From NCBI RefSeq assembly GCF_014640535.1, contig NZ_BMHD01000001.1:1800214-1864213 (forward strand): 64,000 nucleotides of DNA. Direction: 5' to 3'. The notes under the pieces were generated by a model that was not told the origin of the DNA, did no database searches, and was given only the letters and a program-made list of their open reading frames with translations. This document shows, piece after piece, positions 7,015-16,303 of the stretch; position 1 is the first letter of the stretch, and each line of letters starts with the position of its first letter. Source of the DNA: Cnuibacter physcomitrellae. Lineage in GTDB: Bacteria; Actinomycetota; Actinomycetes; Actinomycetales; Microbacteriaceae. Position numbers and translations under genes: made by a program.

Positions 7015-9477
7015 TCACTCTAGTCGGCCGCGAGACGCCCGACGGAGGCGGAGGAGGACGGCGCCCGTGCCGGCGAGGAGCGCGAGGGCGGCCAGGGCCG
7101 CGATGCGCGCCGCGTCGGATCCCGTCGCGCCGAGGATCCCCGCGCCCGCGCCGAGCGGGCCGCCGCCGGCGCCGCCCGGTGAGGCTGCGCCGGGATCGCC
7201 CGGGGCGCCTCCCGCGCCCGCTCCGGGGTCACCGCCCCCGCCCTCACCCGGCGCGGCCGCGTCGGCGAACGGCACCGTCGTGAGGAACACGTCGGCCCCG
7301 CCCGCCGAGGCAGCCCCGTCGACGGCGCCGTATGTCACCCCCTGCAGCCATGCCCGACCCGACGGCCCCGCAGCGGCGAAGAGGTTCGTCTCGTCGTACT
7401 CGTCGGCGGCGTCACGCTGCGGGCTGCCGAGCTGGACGGCCGTCCCGATCGTGCCCGCGGGGTCGACCGGCACCGCGAAGGCGTCCATCCCGCCCGCCGG
7501 AGCCCCGAGAGCCCCCGATGTGGCGCCGGCCACGAGGACCGAGCCGGACCCGACGACCACCGCGGAGGCTCGGTCGTCGCCCGCGCTGCCCCAGAGCGTG
7601 CGCCAGCGCTCGGTCCCCGACGCGTCGAAGGCCGCGAGCATGACGTCGACTCCCCCGGCGGAGGGCGCCGTCGACCCGGCGACGTCGCCTCCGGCCCATC
7701 CCGCGGCGACGAATCCGCCGTCCGGCAGCGCTCCGAGGGCCGACACCTGGTCCGTCGAGGTGCTGCCGAGCTGCGTCAGCGTCGACACCGCCCCGTCGGG
7801 CGTGAGCACGGCGACCCAGCCGTCGTAGCCGCCCGCGCTCGACGCGGCCCCGGGCATGGTGCCGCCCGCGGTGCCGCCGACGGCGACGTCGCCCGACGCC
7901 AGAACGGCGATCCCGAACGCCTTGTCCTCACCCGACGAGCCGACCTGCGTCGTCCAGGTCACGGCGCCGGAGGCGTCGACGTGCGCGACGAGGGCATCCT
8001 TGTCGCCGGCGGAGGTCGCGCCGCCGACCGAACCCGAGGTGTATCCGGCGAGGTAGGCGCCGCCCCGGCCGTCGGAGGCCACGCCATAGGCGCGATCGGC
8101 GGCTCCGGGATCGCCGAGCGTGGCGGTCCAGAGCACCTCGCCGTCCGCCGACACCTTCACGGCGAGCATGTCGTCGTTCTGCGCCCCCGCGTGGTCGATG
8201 CGCTGGTAGCCGCCCACGATGACCGACCCGTCGCCCCCGTCGACCACGCCGTAGCTCCGTTCGTTCAACGGGGAGGCGATCGGGGTGGTCCACTGCGCCT
8301 GGCCGTCGGCGTCGAGACGCTGCACCAGGATGTCGGTGCCACCCGCCGAGGTGGCGCCGAGTGCGTCGCCGCCCGCCGCGACCGCCTGCACGACCGAGCC
8401 GTCCGGGTGGCCGAGCACGCCGCCCGCGAAGTCGTCGCGCGCGGACCCGACCTGGATGCCCTCGAAGGGCGCGGGCGGCTCGGTGGCGAGATGGGCGGCG
8501 ATGTCCGTCATGCCCTCGCGGAAGCCGCGCTCCCACACACCCCAGTCGTGGCCGCCGTCGTAGGTGCGCATCTCGGCGGTGATGCCGGGAACGCGCTTGG
8601 CCCTGTTGTAGAGGGTGGCGGCCTCGTAGTCGAGGTCGTGGATCGCATCCGCCGGATCGGGGTTCACGTACTCGTCGTCGCCCACCGCGATGAACAGGTG
8701 CACGGGCAGCGCCGGGTCGAACGCCGCGAGCGCCGCCGGGTAGTTGAGCTCCTGGTAGCGCGCCTCGTCGTAGAGCTCGTCCCCCACCCCGTAGGCGCCG
8801 AACTCGCGGGTCGACGAGTCGACCGGGGTGGAGGGCACGTACACCGCCGGGCTCAGCACGAGCGCCTGGCCGAAGAGGTCCTGGTGCACGAGCGCGTAGC
8901 GCAGGGCACCCGCCCCGCCCATCGAGTAGCCGCCGACCACGCGTGCGGCCCGGTCGTCGATGGTGGGCAGGGTGGCGTCGACGTGCTGCACGAGATCGGT
9001 GGTGAACGCCGTCTCCACGGCGGCGCCCGGCGTCGTCGACGGGTCGGATCCGGTGTACTGCGAGTCGACGTAGTAGCCGCCGCGGTTGCTCCAGGGCGCG
9101 TCGGGCATCACCACGATCATCGGCGGGACCGTGCCGTCGGCGATCATCTGGTCGAGCACGGGCGCCATCTGCTGCCACGCCGCCTGGGTGTCGCCGCGGC
9201 CGTGCAGGAGGTAGGCGCTCGGGTACCGCGTCTGGCCGGAACCGTCGTACCCCGGCGGGAGGTACACGGTGTAGTCGATCGGGCCGCCGATCGCCGCGCT
9301 CTCGACCTCCCCGGGCACGAGCTGCCCCGCGGGAGCGGCGGCCGGGACGGCAGCGGAAGCGGCGGCGGCCCCGGCCGGGGCGGCGGACGCGGCTGCCGTG
9401 CCGAAGGGGACGGCGACCGCCGTGAGCAGGCCGGCCGCCGCGCCGAGGGTGGCGGTCCGGAGGGTGGTGGTCCACAT
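7015..9477 (-). CDS. Secreted esterase with SBBP-like repeats and wall-sorting signal
   Basis: The start at 9477 was chosen because GAGGAG lies eight bases upstream and a signal peptide follows at once. The 820-residue product has, in order: a signal peptide (about 1-34); an alpha/beta-hydrolase of the esterase D type with nucleophile Ser185 in GGYSMGG and a C-terminal catalytic His in GGHDWGVW; about eight repeats of roughly 50 residues with words such as GTDILVQRLDADGQAQW and GDKDALVAHVDASGAVTW, which resemble SBBP beta-propeller repeats; a Gly/Pro-rich wall spacer; and a sorting-signal-like end with LGATG, a hydrophobic helix and a basic tail. It probably acts at the cell surface on esters or polymers. 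LGATG lacks the proline of LPxTG, so covalent anchoring is uncertain. Confidence 0.88.
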   Translation of the reverse strand: MWTTTLRTATLGAAAGLLTAVAVPFGTAAASAAPAGAAAASAAVPAAAPAGQLVPGEVESAAIGGPIDYTVYLPPGYDGSGQTRYPSAYLLHGRGDTQAAWQQMAPVLDQMIADGTVPPMIVVMPDAPWSNRGGYYVDSQYTGSDPSTTPGAAVETAFTTDLVQHVDATLPTIDDRAARVVGGYSMGGAGALRYALVHQDLFGQALVLSPAVYVPSTPVDSSTREFGAYGVGDELYDEARYQELNYPAALAAFDPALPVHLFIAVGDDEYVNPDPADAIHDLDYEAATLYNRAKRVPGITAEMRTYDGGHDWGVWERGFREGMTDIAAHLATEPPAPFEGIQVGSARDDFAGGVLGHPDGSVVQAVAAGGDALGATSAGGTDILVQRLDADGQAQWTTPIASPLNERSYGVVDGGDGSVIVGGYQRIDHAGAQNDDMLAVKVSADGEVLWTATLGDPGAADRAYGVASDGRGGAYLAGYTSGSVGGATSAGDKDALVAHVDASGAVTWTTQVGSSGEDKAFGIAVLASGDVAVGGTAGGTMPGAASSAGGYDGWVAVLTPDGAVSTLTQLGSTSTDQVSALGALPDGGFVAAGWAGGDVAGSTAPSAGGVDVMLAAFDASGTERWRTLWGSAGDDRASAVVVGSGSVLVAGATSGALGAPAGGMDAFAVPVDPAGTIGTAVQLGSPQRDAADEYDETNLFAAAGPSGRAWLQGVTYGAVDGAASAGGADVFLTTVPFADAAAPGEGGGGDPGAGAGGAPGDPGAASPGGAGGGPLGAGAGILGATGSDAARIAALAALALLAGTGAVLLRLRRASRGRLE

Positions 9478-9527
9478 CGTCGTGAACTCCTCTCGAGGTG
9501 GTGGGGTGAGGCAGGGGTGCGGTGGGA

Positions 9528-10376
9528 TCAGGGAGTGTCGGCCGAGCGCTCGGCCCGGACGAGGATGCCCTCGGCCCGGCCGCGCATGGCGGGGTCGACC
9601 ATCTCGCCATCGGCGAGGGTGGCGACGCCGCCTCCGGCCTCGTCGAGTGCGGCGAGCACGGCGCGCGCCCACGCCACGTCGGCCTCCGCGGGGGCGAAGG
9701 CGCGTCGGATGACGGGCAGCTGCGACGGATGCACGGCCACCCTCCCCTCCGCGCCCAGCGCCCGCCCTCGCTCGGTGTCGAGGCGCAGGCCCTCGAGGTC
9801 GCGGAGGGCCGGGTACGCCGACAGCATCGGCGCGGGCAGGCCGCCGACCTTGGCGGCGACGAGCAGGCGGATGCGGAGATGATCGAGAACGGCATCGGCG
9901 CGACTGCCGAGCTCGCTGGCGAGGTCGGACTCGCCGAGGGCGAGCCGGGTGACGACCGGATGCGCCGCCAGAGTCGCCGCGCCCTCCAGCCCGCGGGCGC
10001 TCTCGACGAGCGCGGTGACCGGGACCCCGGGGAGCGCGGACGCGACGCGGTCGAGCTCGTCGACGGTCTCGACCTTGGGCAGCCGCACCTCGAAGGGCGG
10101 GCGATCGGCACCCAGGGCGGCGAGCGCCGCGAGGTCCTCGGCGGACCCCTCGTTCACCCGCACCTGCAGCACCGTGCGGGCGCCCGCCTCCCGGCCCTCG
10201 GCCGAGGCGAGCCACGCCACGACCGCCTCGCGTGCGAGGGCCTTGGCGTCAGGGCGGACCGCATCCTCGAGGTCGAGGATCACGAGATCCGCGCCCGTCG
10301 CGACCGCCTTGTCGAAGCGGTCGGGCCGGTCCCCCGGAACGTACAGCCCGGTGACGAGCGGTGTCGCGGCGCTCAC
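9528..10376 (-). CDS. HpcH/HpaI aldolase/citrate lyase (CitE-like) family protein
   Basis: A 282-residue protein of the CitE-like branch, which cleaves or forms C-C bonds in acyl-CoA esters such as malyl-CoA or citramalyl-CoA. Family features are VPGDRPDRFDKAVATGADLV, the metal-binding DLEDAV block, VRVNEG with the substrate Arg, EVRLPKVE, and TALVESARG with the catalytic-site Glu; the length is usual. The GTG start overlaps the CoA-transferase stop by four bases, so the two are translationally coupled. Coupling to a CoA-transferase suggests that one enzyme activates an acid and this one splits the CoA ester; the substrate is not known. It is the last gene of the LacI-headed operon. Confidence 0.88.
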   Translation of the reverse strand: MSAATPLVTGLYVPGDRPDRFDKAVATGADLVILDLEDAVRPDAKALAREAVVAWLASAEGREAGARTVLQVRVNEGSAEDLAALAALGADRPPFEVRLPKVETVDELDRVASALPGVPVTALVESARGLEGAATLAAHPVVTRLALGESDLASELGSRADAVLDHLRIRLLVAAKVGGLPAPMLSAYPALRDLEGLRLDTERGRALGAEGRVAVHPSQLPVIRRAFAPAEADVAWARAVLAALDEAGGGVATLADGEMVDPAMRGRAEGILVRAERSADTP

Positions 10377-11578
10377 ACGACCCCCCGGTCGCGGAGCTCG
10401 GCGATCCGCTCGGGCGAGAGCCCGATCGATCCGAGCACCGACTCGGTGTCGGCGCCGTGGCGCCGCCCGGTCCAGCGGATCGCCCCGGGGGTCTCGGAGA
10501 GCCGGAAGAGCACGTTCTGCATCCGGAGCGGCCCGAGCTCGTCGTCGTCCACCGTCTGCACGGTGCCGATCGCCTGGTACTGCGGATCGGAGACCACTCC
10601 CCGGACGTCGTAGACCCGGGAGATCGCGGCCTGCGCCCGCTCGAACTCGTCGACGACCTCGTCGGTCGGGCGGGCCGCGATCCAGGCCGCGACGGCGGAG
10701 TCGAGCTCGTCGGCGTGCTCCGCGCGCGAGTGCCCGGAGGCGAACCAGGGCTCGTCGACGACGTCCGGACGTCCGACCAGGCGCATCACACGCTCGGCGA
10801 TCGACTGCGAGCTCGTCGACACCGCCACCCACTCGCCCGAGCCCGTGCGGTACACGTTCCGGGGAGCGTTGTTGACCGACCGGTTGCCGGTCCGGGGCTG
10901 CACGGTGCCGAGCTGGTCGTACGCGGTGATCTGGCCGCCCAGCAGCATGAGGATGGGCTCGATGATGGCCATGTCCACGACCTGGCCGTGGCCCGAGGAG
11001 TCGACGCCGCGCAGGGCGACCATCACCGCGTAGGCCGTCGCCAACGCCGCGATCCCGTCGGCCAGGCCGAACGGCGGCAACGTGGGCGGACCGTCCGGCT
11101 CGCCGGTGAGGGCCGCGAACCCGCTCATCGCCTCGGCCAGGCTGCCGAATCCCGGACGCGACGAGTACGGGCCGACCTGCCCGAACGCCGTGACGCGGGC
11201 GATGACGAGCCGCGGATTGGCCGCGTGCAGCGCCTCAGGGCCGAGGCCCCAACGCTCGAGCGTGCCCGGACGGAAGTTCTCCACGAGCACGTCGGCCTGC
11301 GCCGCGAGCGCGAGCAGCAGCTCGGCGCCCTCGGGGGTGCCGAGGTCGATCGTGACCGTGCGCTTGTTGCGCCCGAGGGTCTTCCACCAGAGGTTGACGC
11401 CGTCCTTCGACGGGCCGTGGCCTCGTGCCGCATCGGGCCGTCGGGGGTGCTCGACCTTGATGACGTCGGCGCCGAAGTCGCCGAGGAACGTCGCCGCCAG
11501 CGGTCCGGCGAACAGCGTCGACACGTCGAGCACGCGGATCCCGTCGAGCGGCCCCGCGCCCCGCGCCGGCCCGCTCAC
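10373..11578 (-). CDS. CaiB/BaiF-type (class III) CoA-transferase
   Basis: A 401-residue class III CoA-transferase, which moves CoA from one carboxylic acid to another. The N-terminus [19 protein letters not shown] and [11 protein letters not shown] are standard family motifs, as are NRNKR-like [12 protein letters not shown] and [10 protein letters not shown] with the nucleotide-binding loop. The usual nucleophile Asp lies in the [12 protein letters not shown] region. GTG at 11578 was chosen because it overlaps the preceding gene's stop by four bases and places the family N-terminus correctly. It is coupled on both sides. The acid substrate is unknown; with a CitE-like lyase, mesaconate- or citramalate-type acids are one possibility. 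Confidence 0.92.
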   Translation of the reverse strand: MSGPARGAGPLDGIRVLDVSTLFAGPLAATFLGDFGADVIKVEHPRRPDAARGHGPSKDGVNLWWKTLGRNKRTVTIDLGTPEGAELLLALAAQADVLVENFRPGTLERWGLGPEALHAANPRLVIARVTAFGQVGPYSSRPGFGSLAEAMSGFAALTGEPDGPPTLPPFGLADGIAALATAYAVMVALRGVDSSGHGQVVDMAIIEPILMLLGGQITAYDQLGTVQPRTGNRSVNNAPRNVYRTGSGEWVAVSTSSQSIAERVMRLVGRPDVVDEPWFASGHSRAEHADELDSAVAAWIAARPTDEVVDEFERAQAAISRVYDVRGVVSDPQYQAIGTVQTVDDDELGPLRMQNVLFRLSETPGAIRWTGRRHGADTESVLGSIGLSPERIAELRDRGVV

Positions 11579-13668
11579 GACGCGTCCCAGGCCACGCGGA
11601 AGCCGATGCTCGGCGAGCGGTCGACGCCGAGCCCGGTGAGCAGCAGCTTGAGGCTGAACGAGGGCTCGCGCGGTCCGCCGTCGGTGTACCAGTCCGATCC
11701 CGTCGAGACGTGATCGCTCCCGCCCTTGAGCATCACGAACCGGGTGACGCCGTCGGTGTGCTCGCTCTCGGTCCAGTTCCAGACGAGGGGTGTGCGACGC
11801 TCGAAGCCGGGGAGCCCCGCGGCGACCTGCCACTCGTGCTCCGTGGGCAGCCGGCCGCCGACCCAGGCCGCGTAGGCGCGCGCATCCTCGAGGTCGATCG
11901 ACACGACGGGCATCTCGTCGGTGCCGGCGGCGGGACGTCCGTCGATCCAGTCCGGCAGCAGGCGAGAGGTGTCGCGCGGTCGGTAGCCGGTGGCGGCGAG
12001 GAACGCGGCGTACTCGGCGTTCGACACCTCGCGCGTCGCGACGTCGACCTCGGCCACCGTCGCCAGGACGGTCTCGGAGCGGTCGTCGTGCAGACGCGGC
12101 GGCAGCGGCTTCCACTCCTCCACGTAGGGCGCGCCCTGGTACATCCCGGTCTCGCGACGGCGGTGCGTCAGCGGCAGCTCCCTCTCGGCGGCGGTGACCC
12201 GCACGACGGACGCGTCCGCGGGAGCGGGCCGACCCGAGTGCACGGCCCGGATGCGCTCCGCGCGACGATCGGGGAAGGTCGCGTCGTGCTCGACGGCATC
12301 GGCGGCGGCCGCGGCGATCAGGGGCTCGAGCCAGTCCGGCTCGTCCACCCCGCCCGCGACGCCGACCACGGCGGTGAGGCCCCGGGCGGGAACGGGCAGC
12401 ACGAGCGCGTCGTCGACCCAGTCGTCCTCGCCGAGACGACGACCGGATCCGACGTCGGCGAACGACCGGGACGACGGGTCCGGCCCTGCGCCGGCCGCGT
12501 CAGCGAAGGGCACGAGCACGGGCAGGGTCACGTCGTCGTCGCCGCGGTTCACCACGGTCCACAGGGTGACGCCCGCGAGCGCACGCCGGCCGTCGAACCG
12601 CGACACGTACACGCCCGCCGCGAGCGCCGCCTCCGTCGCATCGACGAGCGGCGTCCACTCGCCCTCGATCAGCAGACCTGACACGGCCCGCTGGATGCGC
12701 AGCATCCGTCGCAGGGTCGCCTTGTCGCGGTCGTTCCAGCCCACCCAGACGCCGAAGACCGTGTCCCAGACGAGCATGCCCGTGCCGTTCATGAAGGCGG
12801 CCTGCAGCTCGTCGGAGTGGTCGCGGTTCCAACGGCGGGTGGAGTGCATCATGTGCCGCCGCTCGAGCCAGTGCGCGCGCATCACTCCGGGGGCGCCGGA
12901 GTCGGCGAACCACTGGGCCCAGCTGAGCTGATGGTCGACGACGCGCTGGTTCGGCACACGCGACTCGCCCTCGAGCACGAGGGGCGGATGCGCGCCGAGC
13001 AGCGTCGAGACCAGTCGGGAGTCGCCCTCCTTCATGGTGTCGAGGAAGACCCCGTCCACCCCGAGCTCACCCGCCACCAGGGCCAGCTCCTCGGCGTCGT
13101 CGTGCGGCGCCCGCCGGGTCCCGGTGTCCCACGGGTTGTAGTCGAGGAAGACCCGCACGCCGTGCTCGTGGAACGCGGCCACCACGTCGGAGAGCCCCGG
13201 CACGTCGCGGTAGAAGTCGAACTGGTTGCGGTCGTCGATGCCGATCACGGGGTACGCGTGCCAGAGGACGACGCCGTCGAATCCGCCGTGGTCGGCGGTG
13301 CGGGCGAGGAAGCCCGCCACGTCGAAGCACCCGGCGGCACGGTCGAAGAGCCGCTCGTCCCAGAGCCAGACCAGGGCGACGCTGAAGCAGGTCTGCGTCC
13401 AGCGCGTCTCTGGCCGCTCGTAGACCGCTCCGTCGTCGGCCAGGCGGGCGACGGCATCGTCGCGCCAGCGGCGCAGCGCGGCACGCCAGGCCGGCCAGAG
13501 AGTCGGGTCGTCGGGGGCGGCGAACACCTTCGCGATGTCGCCCGTCTCCGGCGAGAGCGTGCCCTCGAGGGGCAGCTCGGTCGGCAGGTCGATGGGCCGG
13601 GGCACGAGCGGGTTCAGCAGGTTGGTCGCCGCCTCATCGACGTCGACCGGAGTGGTCGTGTCGCTCAT
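11575..13668 (-). CDS. Putative glycoside hydrolase barrel fused to FGE-fold domain
   Basis: The 697-residue protein has two parts. Residues of about 80-300 look like a TIM-barrel glycosidase: [20 protein letters not shown], then VFLDYNPWD (176-181 region) and [13 protein letters not shown] (206-215), where the aspartates could be catalytic. A beta-sandwich-like part follows. Residues of about 520-697 match the formylglycine-generating/EgtB (SUMF1) fold: [47 protein letters not shown] and a final IGFRVAWD. No cysteine occurs in this domain, so it cannot use the copper-cysteine chemistry of true FGE and is more likely a binding module. The ATG overlaps the upstream stop by four bases. Function is inferred only from folds; no family name was recognised for the barrel. 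Confidence 0.7.
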   Translation of the reverse strand: MSDTTTPVDVDEAATNLLNPLVPRPIDLPTELPLEGTLSPETGDIAKVFAAPDDPTLWPAWRAALRRWRDDAVARLADDGAVYERPETRWTQTCFSVALVWLWDERLFDRAAGCFDVAGFLARTADHGGFDGVVLWHAYPVIGIDDRNQFDFYRDVPGLSDVVAAFHEHGVRVFLDYNPWDTGTRRAPHDDAEELALVAGELGVDGVFLDTMKEGDSRLVSTLLGAHPPLVLEGESRVPNQRVVDHQLSWAQWFADSGAPGVMRAHWLERRHMMHSTRRWNRDHSDELQAAFMNGTGMLVWDTVFGVWVGWNDRDKATLRRMLRIQRAVSGLLIEGEWTPLVDATEAALAAGVYVSRFDGRRALAGVTLWTVVNRGDDDVTLPVLVPFADAAGAGPDPSSRSFADVGSGRRLGEDDWVDDALVLPVPARGLTAVVGVAGGVDEPDWLEPLIAAAAADAVEHDATFPDRRAERIRAVHSGRPAPADASVVRVTAAERELPLTHRRRETGMYQGAPYVEEWKPLPPRLHDDRSETVLATVAEVDVATREVSNAEYAAFLAATGYRPRDTSRLLPDWIDGRPAAGTDEMPVVSIDLEDARAYAAWVGGRLPTEHEWQVAAGLPGFERRTPLVWNWTESEHTDGVTRFVMLKGGSDHVSTGSDWYTDGGPREPSFSLKLLLTGLGVDRSPSIGFRVAWDAS

Positions 13669-15062
13669 GCGAGCACCTCCGCATCCGTTCCCGCGTCGGC
13701 GAGGTGTCGATCGGCGAGCGCCGCCGTGCGGCGGGCGAGTTCGTCGAACCCGATGCCGTCGAAGCCCGGCACGCTCGAGGCGAGCCGGTTGTGCAGCGGA
13801 GCGATCCACTTCTCCGGCAGGGCGGAGGCGCCCAGGAGCGCGCCCGCGATCGACCCTGCCGTGGCGCCCACCGAGTCGGTGTCCCAGCCGCCCGAGACGG
13901 CCGTCGTGATCGTGCGCTCGTAGTCGCCGTCCCCGCGGACCAGCGCGAACGCGAGCACGGCCGCGTTGTTCAGCACGTGCACCCAGTGCAGGTGCCCGTA
14001 CTCCGCGTAGATCCGGTCGAGAGCGGCCTCGGCGTCGAGCGGACCGGCGCCGAGCTCGGCGCCCAGGCCGACGGCCGCGGCGAAGCGCGAGTCGCGTGGC
14101 ACCACGGAGAGCCCGGCGGCGACCACGTCGCCGACCTCGGTCGCCGTGACGGCCGCGGAGCACGCGGCCGCCGCGAAGAGGGCGCCGTAGAGCCCGTTGC
14201 GTCCGTGGCTCAGGCGGGCGTCGACCGCGGCGAGGCGGGCAGCGGCGACCGGATCGCCCGGGTGGGCCCAGCCGTAGACGTCGGTGCGGATCTGCGCGCC
14301 GATCCAGTCGCGGAACGGGTTGCGCACCGCCCCAGCGATCTCCGGCTCGTATCCGTCGAGGAGGTTCCGGTACGCGATCCGCTCGGCGGTGAAGACCCGC
14401 CCGCCGGGGAGGTTCGCCAGCCACGACAGCGCGACGTCGTCGGTGCTGAAGCGCTCGCCGACCCGCTCGAGCAGGTCGAGCGCGATGAGGGGGAAGTTGA
14501 GGTCGTCGTCCTCGGGCATGCCGTCGATGTTCTCGAGAAGGCTCGTCGGCCGGCTGCGCCGGTTCCACGGGTAACGCGCGGCGAGCTCCGGGTCGAGTCC
14601 CTGCTCGGTGAAGTACGACGAGAGGGGCCAGTTGCCGGTCGACTGCGCGATCGCGCGGATGCCCTCGCGCGGGATCTTCTCGACGGGCTTCCCGAGCAGG
14701 CAGCCCGCGGCGCGGCCGAGCCAGGCGCCGTGGATCCGATCCCCCAGCGCATCCGCATCCACCGCAGGCAGAGGAGGAGCCGCCGGTGCGAGGTCGAGGA
14801 TCGTCTCGAGGTCGTCGGGCTCGGCGAGACGCACCGCATCCGACACGGCCCGCTGGTCGATGCGGTCGAGGAGGGCACGACCTTGGGCGCGGAGCTCCTC
14901 GGGAGCGGGTCCGGGTGTCGCCCCGCTGACGGGCGCGACGAGCGAACCGCCCGCGGCCTCCCACTCGCGGACGAGATCGTCGACCTCGACGCCGTCGAGC
15001 CGAGCCGCGGCGAACGCGTGCGGGACGAGGTCCTCGGGCTGGGTCCAGCTCAAGCGCAGCAT
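13665..15062 (-). CDS. ADP-ribosylglycohydrolase family protein (second copy)
   Basis: A 465-residue member of the ADP-ribosylglycohydrolase (ARH/DraG) family, which hydrolyses N- or O-glycosidic bonds of ribosyl groups using two metal ions. An N-terminal extension of about 120 residues precedes the fold, which starts at [20 protein letters not shown]. Metal-binding motifs are [10 protein letters not shown] and [20 protein letters not shown]. The ATG at 15062 lies one base from the upstream ARH stop, and its own stop overlaps the next ATG by four bases. Position between a sugar importer and a glycosidase fusion argues for catabolism of an imported glycoside rather than for protein de-ADP-ribosylation; this is inference. 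Confidence 0.9.
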   Translation of the reverse strand: MLRLSWTQPEDLVPHAFAAARLDGVEVDDLVREWEAAGGSLVAPVSGATPGPAPEELRAQGRALLDRIDQRAVSDAVRLAEPDDLETILDLAPAAPPLPAVDADALGDRIHGAWLGRAAGCLLGKPVEKIPREGIRAIAQSTGNWPLSSYFTEQGLDPELAARYPWNRRSRPTSLLENIDGMPEDDDLNFPLIALDLLERVGERFSTDDVALSWLANLPGGRVFTAERIAYRNLLDGYEPEIAGAVRNPFRDWIGAQIRTDVYGWAHPGDPVAAARLAAVDARLSHGRNGLYGALFAAAACSAAVTATEVGDVVAAGLSVVPRDSRFAAAVGLGAELGAGPLDAEAALDRIYAEYGHLHWVHVLNNAAVLAFALVRGDGDYERTITTAVSGGWDTDSVGATAGSIAGALLGASALPEKWIAPLHNRLASSVPGFDGIGFDELARRTAALADRHLADAGTDAEVLA

Positions 15063-15063
15063 C

Positions 15064-16209
15064 CTAGGCGGCTCCCGCGAGGGCGCCGAAGAGCACCGCA
15101 CGCTGGTCGAAGCGGGCGCGGTCCTTCTCCCACACGTCGCGCGCGACCGACGCCATCACGGCTCCCGACGCGGTCACGTCGAGCCGACTGGCCGCGCTGA
15201 CCTCGTCGGTCCACTCCGCGGGGACGACGGCGGCGCCGCCCAGCGCGCCCGCGATCGAGCCCGCCATCACCGCGATGGAGTCGGAGTCGCGGCCATAGTT
15301 CACCGAGCCGAGCACCGCCTGGCGGTAGTCGCCGCCGGACACGACGAGCATGCCGAGGGCGATCGGCAGCTCCTCGATCGACTTCGTCCGCGAGGGGATG
15401 CGCGCGTCGCGCGCCGGCGCCCGGTAGTCGGGACCGACGGTGTCGAAGGGGAGGACGGACTCGCGCAGCGGCGCGAGCGCCGACCGCCAGTCGCTGCCGA
15501 GCCCGGACGCGGCCGAGGTCACGGCCTCGATCGCGTCGCGGGTGCCGTCCTTCGCGAGCGACAGGGCGACGTCGATCACCGACGAGACCGACGCGCCGGG
15601 GCGCATCGCCTCGGCGACGCAGGCCGCGTACACGCCCGCGGCCTCCCGGCCGTAGCTCGACTGGTGGGCGCCGGCGATGTCGATCGCCTCCGCGTACGCG
15701 CCGGACGGGGATCCCGCGTTGGCGATGCCGACGGGGGCCATGTACATGGTCGCTCCGCAGTTGACGATGTTGCCGACCCCCGCCTCGCGCGGGTCGATGT
15801 GGCCGTAGTGCAGCCTCGCGACCAGCCACTTCTCGGCCAGGAACAGCCGCTGCAGGAGGATCGTCTCGGTCTCGAGCTCCGGGATCCACCGGGTCTCGCC
15901 GATGAGGAGAGGCACCAGATGGTCGGCGATCGCGTAGGCGTCGAGGTGGTCGCGCACGGTGTCGTACACCTCGACGAGGGCCGTCGTCATGAGGGTGTCG
16001 TCGGTGATGTGGCCGTCGCCCTTGTGGTACGGCGCGATGGGCCGAGCGTGGCGCCAGTCGGCGTTGAACGGGGGCACGATCCCCTCGATGAAGCCGCCGT
16101 AGCGCTGCTGGATCACCTCCGGGGTGTTGCCCTCCGCCGCCCCGCCGAGCGCGTCGCCCACGGCGGCGCCGGCGAGGGCGCCGGTCGCCTTGTCCTCGAG
16201 CAGGTCCAT
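15064..16209 (-). CDS. ADP-ribosylglycohydrolase family protein (first copy)
   Basis: A 381-residue protein of the same family as its downstream neighbour, but without the long N-terminal extension. It starts at the fold (KATGALAGAAVGDALGG) and carries the first metal site as GHITDDTLMT and the second as [20 protein letters not shown]. The start is preceded by CCAAGGAGAACGG, a good ribosome binding site. The two copies differ enough to suggest different substrates or successive steps. A stable hairpin lies between this gene and the upstream binding-protein gene. Confidence 0.92.
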   Translation of the reverse strand: MDLLEDKATGALAGAAVGDALGGAAEGNTPEVIQQRYGGFIEGIVPPFNADWRHARPIAPYHKGDGHITDDTLMTTALVEVYDTVRDHLDAYAIADHLVPLLIGETRWIPELETETILLQRLFLAEKWLVARLHYGHIDPREAGVGNIVNCGATMYMAPVGIANAGSPSGAYAEAIDIAGAHQSSYGREAAGVYAACVAEAMRPGASVSSVIDVALSLAKDGTRDAIEAVTSAASGLGSDWRSALAPLRESVLPFDTVGPDYRAPARDARIPSRTKSIEELPIALGMLVVSGGDYRQAVLGSVNYGRDSDSIAVMAGSIAGALGGAAVVPAEWTDEVSAASRLDVTASGAVMASVARDVWEKDRARFDQRAVLFGALAGAA

Positions 16210-16243
16210 CTGAAGCCGTTCTCCTTGGATGAGATGAGTGGAT

Positions 16244-16280
16244 GCGCGGCGGGGCGCTGGGTCGCTTGGCCCCGCCGCGC
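16244..16280. terminator. GC hairpin after the sugar-binding-protein gene
   Basis: Perfect 12-base arms (16244-16255 and 16269-16280) around a 13-base loop, without a T-tract. It lies inside the operon, 23 bases downstream of the binding-protein stop. Such hairpins often reduce read-through or protect the upstream mRNA, giving more binding protein than downstream enzymes. Confidence 0.65.
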
Positions 16281-16303
16281 GGTTCGATGCCGACGCGCGG
16301 GCG

